Origin: an uncultured Lachnospiraceae bacterium
GTDB lineage: Bacteria; Bacillota; Clostridia; Lachnospirales; Lachnospiraceae
Direction of reading: 5' to 3'
NCBI GenBank assembly: GCA_947175305.1
Contig: CAMWMO010000044.1
Span: forward strand, 1 to 8,159
DNA: 8,159 nucleotides
Numbering within the stretch: the first letter of the stretch is position 1; each line of letters begins with the position of its first letter. The notes under the pieces were generated by a model. That model did no database searches, was not told the origin of the DNA, and saw nothing but the letters and a program-made list of their open reading frames with translations. This document shows positions 6,615-8,159 of this stretch, one piece after another. The position numbers and the translations under genes were made by a program.

Positions 6615-7544
6615 ATGGCGGAGCAGAAAATAGATAATGCAAAACTGGAAGAGGCGATAGACGCCTTTCTGGCAGACAAAGAGAGAGAAAGTTTTGTGAA
6701 GGTGATGGAGCTTTTGGAGCGGTCGATCGTGCTTGTGCCGGCTATGCCGCCGGCGGATCTGGCCTCGGAGCTCAAGGAGCAGATGCTGGCGGGAAAACCG
6801 GTGCGTCTGCCTAAGGAGACGAAGCTTGCTCCTTGCTTCCTGCGCAAGGAGTCGGGCGAACAGGGACTTCCCATTTTTACCTCGATGGAAAAGATCCCGG
6901 AGGATAAAAAACCGCCCATGGTGATGGCGATGCCTTTTATGGGCTGTGTCGCCATGGTGATGTCCAATCCGGATAAAGTGCTGGAGATCGTGGTCAATCC
7001 TTTCACCGGCATGATGGTGATAACCAAAGCGATCCTGGAGGTGGCGGAAAAGCGCAGACAAGCTGTCGAACAGGGCAGGACCGTGAGGATGACCAGAGAG
7101 CAGTTTCGGAATTTCGCGCACAATCGGGTTTCCCTGTCACTTTTGCCGAAGTATCTCTTTGAACATAAGGAAGAGGGGCTTAAGAGACTGCAGCAGGAGG
7201 AGGGCGCTTTCCTGGTTGGCCTTTACGACGAAGTATACCCCAAAGGGGAAAAGAGCGGTCATCAGGCCGGAGAGTTCTCTCTTATGACGCTTAACCTGAC
7301 CGACAACATACAGCTCACTCGTCTGGATATGCCTGACGAGACCATGAAAGACGGTTTGTGCTATCGTGTTTATGCGGTGTGGAAGCGGGACACGGAAGAG
7401 GTGTTCTACTATACGCTGGAGAAGACGAAGGATGGTAATTTTATTGCGAAGGTTACCTCAGAAGGCAAGCATGAGACGGTAGAACCTGCGCCGGACAACG
7501 GGGCGGAGATCGAGGCGATCCTGAACCTTGTAGAAAGGAATTGA
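6615..7544 (+). CDS. SseB family protein
   Basis: A 309-residue protein. Residues about 40-140 resemble the SseB N-terminal domain: LPIFTSMEKIPE at 85-96 and VVNPFTGMMVITKAIL from 126, with a hydrophobic stretch containing CVAMVMSNPD between them. SseB was named for enhanced serine sensitivity in E. coli; its biochemical role is not settled. The first 35 residues look like a charged helical lead (KLEEAIDAFLADKERES). The remaining half (about 155-309) contains LPKYLFEH, VGLYDEVYP and YRVYAVWKR and looks like an alpha/beta domain I cannot name; it may be a diverged SseB C-terminal region. There is no signal peptide or clear membrane helix. AAGGAG at 6604-6609 lies 5 bases before the ATG. The gene follows aspS by 20 bases and precedes the phosphatase by 3, so it is very likely co-transcribed. 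The family call is fairly good; function is unknown. Confidence 0.75.
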   Translation: MAEQKIDNAKLEEAIDAFLADKERESFVKVMELLERSIVLVPAMPPADLASELKEQMLAGKPVRLPKETKLAPCFLRKESGEQGLPIFTSMEKIPEDKKPPMVMAMPFMGCVAMVMSNPDKVLEIVVNPFTGMMVITKAILEVAEKRRQAVEQGRTVRMTREQFRNFAHNRVSLSLLPKYLFEHKEEGLKRLQQEEGAFLVGLYDEVYPKGEKSGHQAGEFSLMTLNLTDNIQLTRLDMPDETMKDGLCYRVYAVWKRDTEEVFYYTLEKTKDGNFIAKVTSEGKHETVEPAPDNGAEIEAILNLVERN

Positions 7545-7547
7545 TCC

Positions 7548-8159
7548 ATGGTGGATACGATCATATTTGATTTGGACGGGACCCTTCTTGACACTCTGGA
7601 GGATCTGACAGACAGTGTAAACTATGCCATGGAGCGGTTTGGCCTGCCTACTCATACGCTGGATGCGGTGCGCGGTTTTGTGGGAAACGGCGTGGCGAAG
7701 CTGATCGAGCGCGCGATTCCGCAGGGCGTGGAGAACCCTTCCTATGAGGTGATTTTTGAAGCGTTTAAGGAGCATTACGCGAAACACTGCGAGGACAAGA
7801 CATGTCCTTATGAGGGGATTATGGAAGCGCTTGCCCTGCTTAAGGAGCAGGGGTATCATCTGGCTATCGTCTCCAATAAGTTTGACGGCGCAGTAAAGCA
7901 GCTTTGTAATAAATATTTCGGGGAATACATCTCGGTGGCAATCGGAGAGAGCGATCAGGTAAAAAGAAAACCGGCGCCCGATACGGTGTATCAGGCGCTT
8001 CATGAACTGGGGAGCGAGGGCTCCCGTGCGATCTATGTAGGGGATTCGGAGGTGGATCTGCAGACGGCACAAAATGCGCAGCTGCGTTGTGTCAGCGTAT
8101 CATGGGGTTTTCGCACGAAAGAGCAGCTTTTAAATGCCGGCGCCGCATGGATCATCAGG
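7548..8159 (+). CDS. HAD-superfamily phosphatase, phosphoglycolate phosphatase-like (3' end outside window)
   Basis: The first 204 residues of a HAD hydrolase; the frame is open to the last base and, by usual family length, only about 10-20 residues are missing. All four HAD motifs are present: I, FDLDGTLLD with nucleophile D8 and acid D10; II, VSNK with S109; III, K141 in RKPAPD; IV, VGDSEVD with D166 and D170. A helical cap between motifs I and II (about residues 16-88) marks subfamily I, as in Gph phosphoglycolate phosphatase, PpaX and beta-phosphoglucomutase. These act on small phosphate esters in the cytoplasm; the true substrate cannot be read from sequence. AAAGGA at 7534-7539 sits 8 bases before the ATG, inside the end of the SseB-family gene. 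GTG 7551 is a possible but less likely start. Confidence 0.92.
   Translation, partial: MVDTIIFDLDGTLLDTLEDLTDSVNYAMERFGLPTHTLDAVRGFVGNGVAKLIERAIPQGVENPSYEVIFEAFKEHYAKHCEDKTCPYEGIMEALALLKEQGYHLAIVSNKFDGAVKQLCNKYFGEYISVAIGESDQVKRKPAPDTVYQALHELGSEGSRAIYVGDSEVDLQTAQNAQLRCVSVSWGFRTKEQLLNAGAAWIIR

Noticed and set aside
6441..7123. Two overlapping - strand open frames (226 and 213 codons) opposite the aspS end and the SseB-family gene
   Set aside because: They are in different frames of the same antisense stretch, show low-complexity Ser/Arg/His-rich composition, and cover the well-supported end of aspS.
7458..8072. - strand open frame (204 codons) opposite the HAD phosphatase
   Set aside because: The + strand holds all four HAD motifs in order; the reverse translation has no domain-like pattern.

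Overview
This 8,159-base window is almost entirely coding, and every gene lies on the + strand. The GC content is moderate (about half) and Gly/Glu/Ala codons are common. Gene starts carry strong AGGAG-type ribosome binding sites. HisRS and AspRS are of a type I associate with Clostridia, most probably Lachnospiraceae (gut Firmicutes). The lineage call comes from protein resemblance recalled from memory; no search was run.

Layout: (1) 1-1184, the C-terminal part of a CHASE2 membrane sensor fused to a class III nucleotide cyclase, cut by the window start; (2) 1177-1974, a TIM-barrel sugar phosphate isomerase/epimerase-like protein; (3) 1991-3490, a GAF plus HD-GYP protein, predicted cyclic-di-GMP phosphodiesterase, with a roughly 94-residue insertion inside the catalytic domain; (4) 3477-4739, histidyl-tRNA synthetase hisS; (5) 4789-6594, aspartyl-tRNA synthetase aspS; (6) 6615-7544, an SseB-family protein; (7) 7548-8159, a HAD-superfamily phosphatase of the phosphoglycolate phosphatase type, cut by the window end.

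Neighbouring genes overlap or are separated by at most 49 bases, and I see no terminator or convincing internal promoter. The simplest reading is one transcript. The 49-base hisS-aspS gap holds the only clear non-coding structure, a nested inverted repeat just upstream of the aspS ribosome binding site.

The first three genes look like signalling or metabolism: a sensor cyclase probably making cAMP, an enzyme of unknown substrate, and a predicted cyclic-di-GMP hydrolase with a small-molecule-binding GAF domain. They run directly into two housekeeping tRNA synthetases. I see no mobile element, CRISPR array, tRNA or rRNA, and no obviously new multi-gene system. The most unusual items are the interrupted HD-GYP domain, the coupling of two second-messenger genes to hisS-aspS, and the intergenic hairpin.
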